A DNA stretch of 64,000 bases from a virus. The notes under the pieces are model-generated. The model saw only the letters and a list, made by a program, of their open reading frames with translations, was not told the DNA's origin and did no database searches. Position numbers and translations under genes: made by a program. The first letter of the stretch is position 1; every line of letters starts with the position of its first letter. Positions 61,822-64,000 of the stretch are shown piece by piece. The stretch is taken from positions 1 through 64,000 of IMG/VR virus record IMGVR_UViG_3300040811_000825; one strand, 5' to 3'.

Positions 61822-61858
61822 ATTATAGGGCAGAGTGAGGCAGAGTCGGGGGCAGAGT
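61822..61858 (-). promoter_or_regulatory. Iteron-bearing promoter of cobS
   Basis: TATAAT (61827-61822) on the minus strand follows three direct copies of ACTCTGCC (61858-61851, 61846-61839, 61836-61829) about one helical turn apart. No -35 box is recognised, so the repeats may bind an activator. Confidence 0.6.
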
Positions 61859-61860
61859 GG

Positions 61861-62010
61861 TCAGTTGTTAGATTGACCATACTTGTATCGGATTGCTTGA
61901 AGTAGATATGCCTGAGAAAGGGACTTGGGCCCGTTCTCAAGAATATCAATCACCTTGGGGTCTTTTTCTGATGCTCTTGCAATTTCTTTCCAGTTTTCTT
62001 TATAAGTCAT
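61861..62010 (-). CDS. 49-residue hypothetical protein
   Basis: ATG at 62010 overlaps the stop of the VWA gene (ATGA). The 49 residues start MTYKENWKEIARASEKDPKV and are helical (SLSQAYLLQAIRYKYGQSNN). It fills the interval before cobS. Function unknown; coupling to the VWA gene suggests a partner. Confidence 0.6.
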   Translation of the reverse strand: MTYKENWKEIARASEKDPKVIDILENGPKSLSQAYLLQAIRYKYGQSNN

Positions 62011-64000
62011 GCAATCAACTCCACAAACTCCCCAAGAACTTTCTTATTTAGTTTTTTGGTCTTAAGAGACTTCATAAAAGCACTCTTGATTTGAGTTTTA
62101 GTTGCATCTTCCTTAACCTCAAATTCAGTTTCATTAGAAAGAGAGACAGAAGAAAGACCGAAATACTTAGAAAAACCACGAATAGTTACAGACACGGCTC
62201 TTTCCTTTTTCCATTCTTTCTGAAGGTCATTAAGTTCAGAATAAGGAACACTACGACGCATCCAAGCATTTGCATCACGGCTCTCAAGAATGCGAATGCC
62301 AATCACATTAATATCAGGGAAACGGTCACAAAGGTTTTCAACCATCATACCGTTGAATTCATACCACTCACAAGGAATCTTGTATGTCTTACCAATCTTA
62401 CGGTCACGAAGATAACAAAGATCATTGAGACGAATTTTGCCCATAATTTCACAATCCCGACGCTCAACCAACTTGTGACGGGCAAGGTGATTTGCCTCAC
62501 CATCAGTCAAAATCACACAATTAACCTTCTCCAGATTATTTTTTTTCTTGAAGTCGGGGATAATTTTATGAAGTGCAATAATAGATTCATTCAAAGGGGT
62601 GCCAGAGAATCCCAAACGAGGAGGTGTCATAAAATCACCAGAGTAAGAATAATGACAGGCAGAATAAGAAATCCTCCAAATGTTTTTCATCTGATTATCA
62701 AGTTCTTTAGTGGAAGTTTCATTGTTAAAGAACTCCATCATAGAGAACCTACTATCAACATATAGGTATCCTTCTTTTGCCTCATAGTGAGAGGGATTCT
62801 CGCAAATGTATCCTTTGTCATCAAATTTTACATTATACTCTCCAGTAAAAGCAAACACTTTAAAAGGAATAGCAACTTTCTTACAGAACCAAATCAGATT
62901 ATACAGTTGCTTTAAAGTGTCTTCAATGACATTTACCATAGAACCAGACCAGTCAAGAACAAAAACCAGGCCGTGATTCTTGCCGTCAGGAATCACACTG
63001 ACTTTTTTGAACAAGTCTTCATTGTATTTGTAAGTATGGAGTTTAGTGCAATCAAGGACTCCAGTCCGAGATACAGTAGAACGATGATAAGCACTAGCAG
63101 ACTTTCTACACTCGAATTCTTTGACGAGGTAGTTGACTTCTTTCTGTGCGGACTTTTTGAATTTGGCATAAGAGTCATCAGCACTTTGATAAGGTGATTT
63201 ACTTACACCATCCAATCCAATACGGTCTTTATGATATAGAGCGAAGAAATCATTGATATATTCCGAAACCTCCTTATTAGAATTGACGATGGTCTTTAGA
63301 TTAACATCAGGAATCTCAACATATTCATTAGCCTTAGAGTCACTAGAAATTAGGTTCTCAAGATTACTGGAGAGACTGGAGTCAGTCTTGACTTCATCAT
63401 CTTGTTCCGTCTCATCATCTTCAGTAGGAAATTCCTGAGTTGTTTCTGGAGACCCACCACCATTAAACCCACCTTCAGAATCATCCATCTCTGGTTGTTC
63501 TGTGGTATCTGATTGACTCTGACTTTCTTCTTGACCACCGCCTTGCTCCTGTTGAGGAGTCTCTATATTAGCAATTTTCTCCTGTTCCTTTTGTTGCTTA
63601 TGGAGTTGATGCATTGCCCGTGCAGCTTCCTGTGCATCCACGAAAGTTTCTGCATTGGCAATCATATCAACAACCACTTGCTCCTCTTCAGTAAAAGAAA
63701 CAGGGATGAATGAACCAATCTTGAAGTGAAGATTCACACGATCGGCAAGAGACATAGAGTTGACATCTTCGCCATCCAATTCAAAAAAGTCATCTTTATG
63801 AAACTGCTGATATCCACGATAGAAAGTCTTGGCAAGTCCCATAAACTTGCGCTTCATCAGTTTCTCAATACGTGCGTCCTCAGTTACATTCACATATTGA
63901 TGAGGAATATCATCAGCAGGATCTTCGTTAGGAGTAAAGAGCGCATGGCCAACTTCGTGTGCTACCAGCAAGTCATACACATTATTGTCTGCCTTGTCCC
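62007..64000 (-). CDS. HExxH metallopeptidase with VWA domain (partial)
   Basis: The visible 664 codons run off the right edge. The start has LLVAHEVGHALFTPNEDPAD (HExxH zinc motif), then TEDARIEKLMKRKF, a Glu-rich low-complexity linker and a VWA domain: GLVFVLDWSGSMVNV (MIDAS DxSxS), SFSGTPLNESI and CVILTDGEAN. VWA plus an AAA+ ATPase (cobS) is the CobT/CobS and RavA/ViaA-type pairing, so the two probably work together, for example in metal insertion or protein remodelling. The N terminus lies outside the window. Confidence 0.85.
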   Translation of the reverse strand, partial: DKADNNVYDLLVAHEVGHALFTPNEDPADDIPHQYVNVTEDARIEKLMKRKFMGLAKTFYRGYQQFHKDDFFELDGEDVNSMSLADRVNLHFKIGSFIPVSFTEEEQVVVDMIANAETFVDAQEAARAMHQLHKQQKEQEKIANIETPQQEQGGGQEESQSQSDTTEQPEMDDSEGGFNGGGSPETTQEFPTEDDETEQDDEVKTDSSLSSNLENLISSDSKANEYVEIPDVNLKTIVNSNKEVSEYINDFFALYHKDRIGLDGVSKSPYQSADDSYAKFKKSAQKEVNYLVKEFECRKSASAYHRSTVSRTGVLDCTKLHTYKYNEDLFKKVSVIPDGKNHGLVFVLDWSGSMVNVIEDTLKQLYNLIWFCKKVAIPFKVFAFTGEYNVKFDDKGYICENPSHYEAKEGYLYVDSRFSMMEFFNNETSTKELDNQMKNIWRISYSACHYSYSGDFMTPPRLGFSGTPLNESIIALHKIIPDFKKKNNLEKVNCVILTDGEANHLARHKLVERRDCEIMGKIRLNDLCYLRDRKIGKTYKIPCEWYEFNGMMVENLCDRFPDINVIGIRILESRDANAWMRRSVPYSELNDLQKEWKKERAVSVTIRGFSKYFGLSSVSLSNETEFEVKEDATKTQIKSAFMKSLKTKKLNKKVLGEFVELIA

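Noticed and set aside
61822-61858. T4 MotA box
   Set aside because: The repeats do not fit the MotA box consensus; a different activator is more likely.

Overview
The window is a stretch of a T4-like cyanophage genome (a cyanomyovirus, most likely of marine Synechococcus). The basis is the co-occurrence of T4-type replication genes (gp61 primase, gp41 helicase, UvsX, gp43 polymerase, RegA, gp62/gp44 clamp loader, gp45 clamp), T4-type late promoters (NATAAATA or CTAAATA), NrdA/NrdB, and photosynthesis and carbon-metabolism genes of cyanobacterial origin (psbA, psbD, petE, two hli, talC, gnd, cobS). Almost everything reads on the minus strand; only a three-gene block of exported proteins at 9.0-10.7 kb reads on the plus strand. 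Both ends of the window cut genes.

Layout in window coordinates. 0-6.3 kb: the host-takeover photosynthesis and pentose-phosphate cassette (transcribed psbA, two small genes, petE, talC, gnd, three tiny overlapping genes, psbD, then an HNH-type homing-endonuclease-like gene). 6.3-11.4 kb: virion/exported proteins, including an 875-residue Pro-rich structural protein and a divergent plus-strand trio of exported proteins. 11.4-15.9 kb: a nuclease and an envelope/lysis-like block (staphylococcal-type nuclease, coiled-coil membrane proteins, exported HExxH metallopeptidase, tail-lysozyme-like enzyme). 15.9-17.8 kb: compact hli/thioredoxin/tiny-membrane-peptide operons and a small outer-membrane beta-barrel-like gene with an elaborate promoter. 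17.9-30.0 kb: a 13-gene sugar-nucleotide, glycosyltransferase and methyltransferase operon. 30.1-34.2 kb: small genes interleaved with nine tRNA genes. 34.2-39.5 kb: GIY-YIG-like gene, nrdB, nrdA, primase. 39.4-47.3 kb: virion/head-associated proteins and tRNA-Ala. 47.4-64 kb: replication, recombination and the CobS-like AAA+ plus VWA-metallopeptidase pair.

How the parts work together: the left cassette keeps photosynthetic electron flow and NADPH/pentose supply running, NrdAB turns nucleotides into dNTPs, and the right half replicates the genome. The sugar island probably alters host surface polysaccharide or decorates virions. tRNAs and many small genes are driven by near-perfect host sigma70-type promoters (TTGACA, exactly 17 bp, TATAAT). 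Many of these are fused to intrinsic terminators, while virion and photosystem genes carry T4-type late promoters.

The least explained signals are: (1) terminator hairpins that contain the -35 box of the next promoter; (2) early/late composite promoters at psbA, psbD and the outer-membrane gene; (3) a consensus promoter whose start site is the foot of a terminator; (4) iteron-like repeats and a dyad at the cobS and gp45 promoters; (5) the RfbH/E1-type dehydratase and split-transketolase sugar pathway; (6) at least eleven overlapping micro-genes of 28-56 codons. All calls come from reading the sequence alone; no database search was run.
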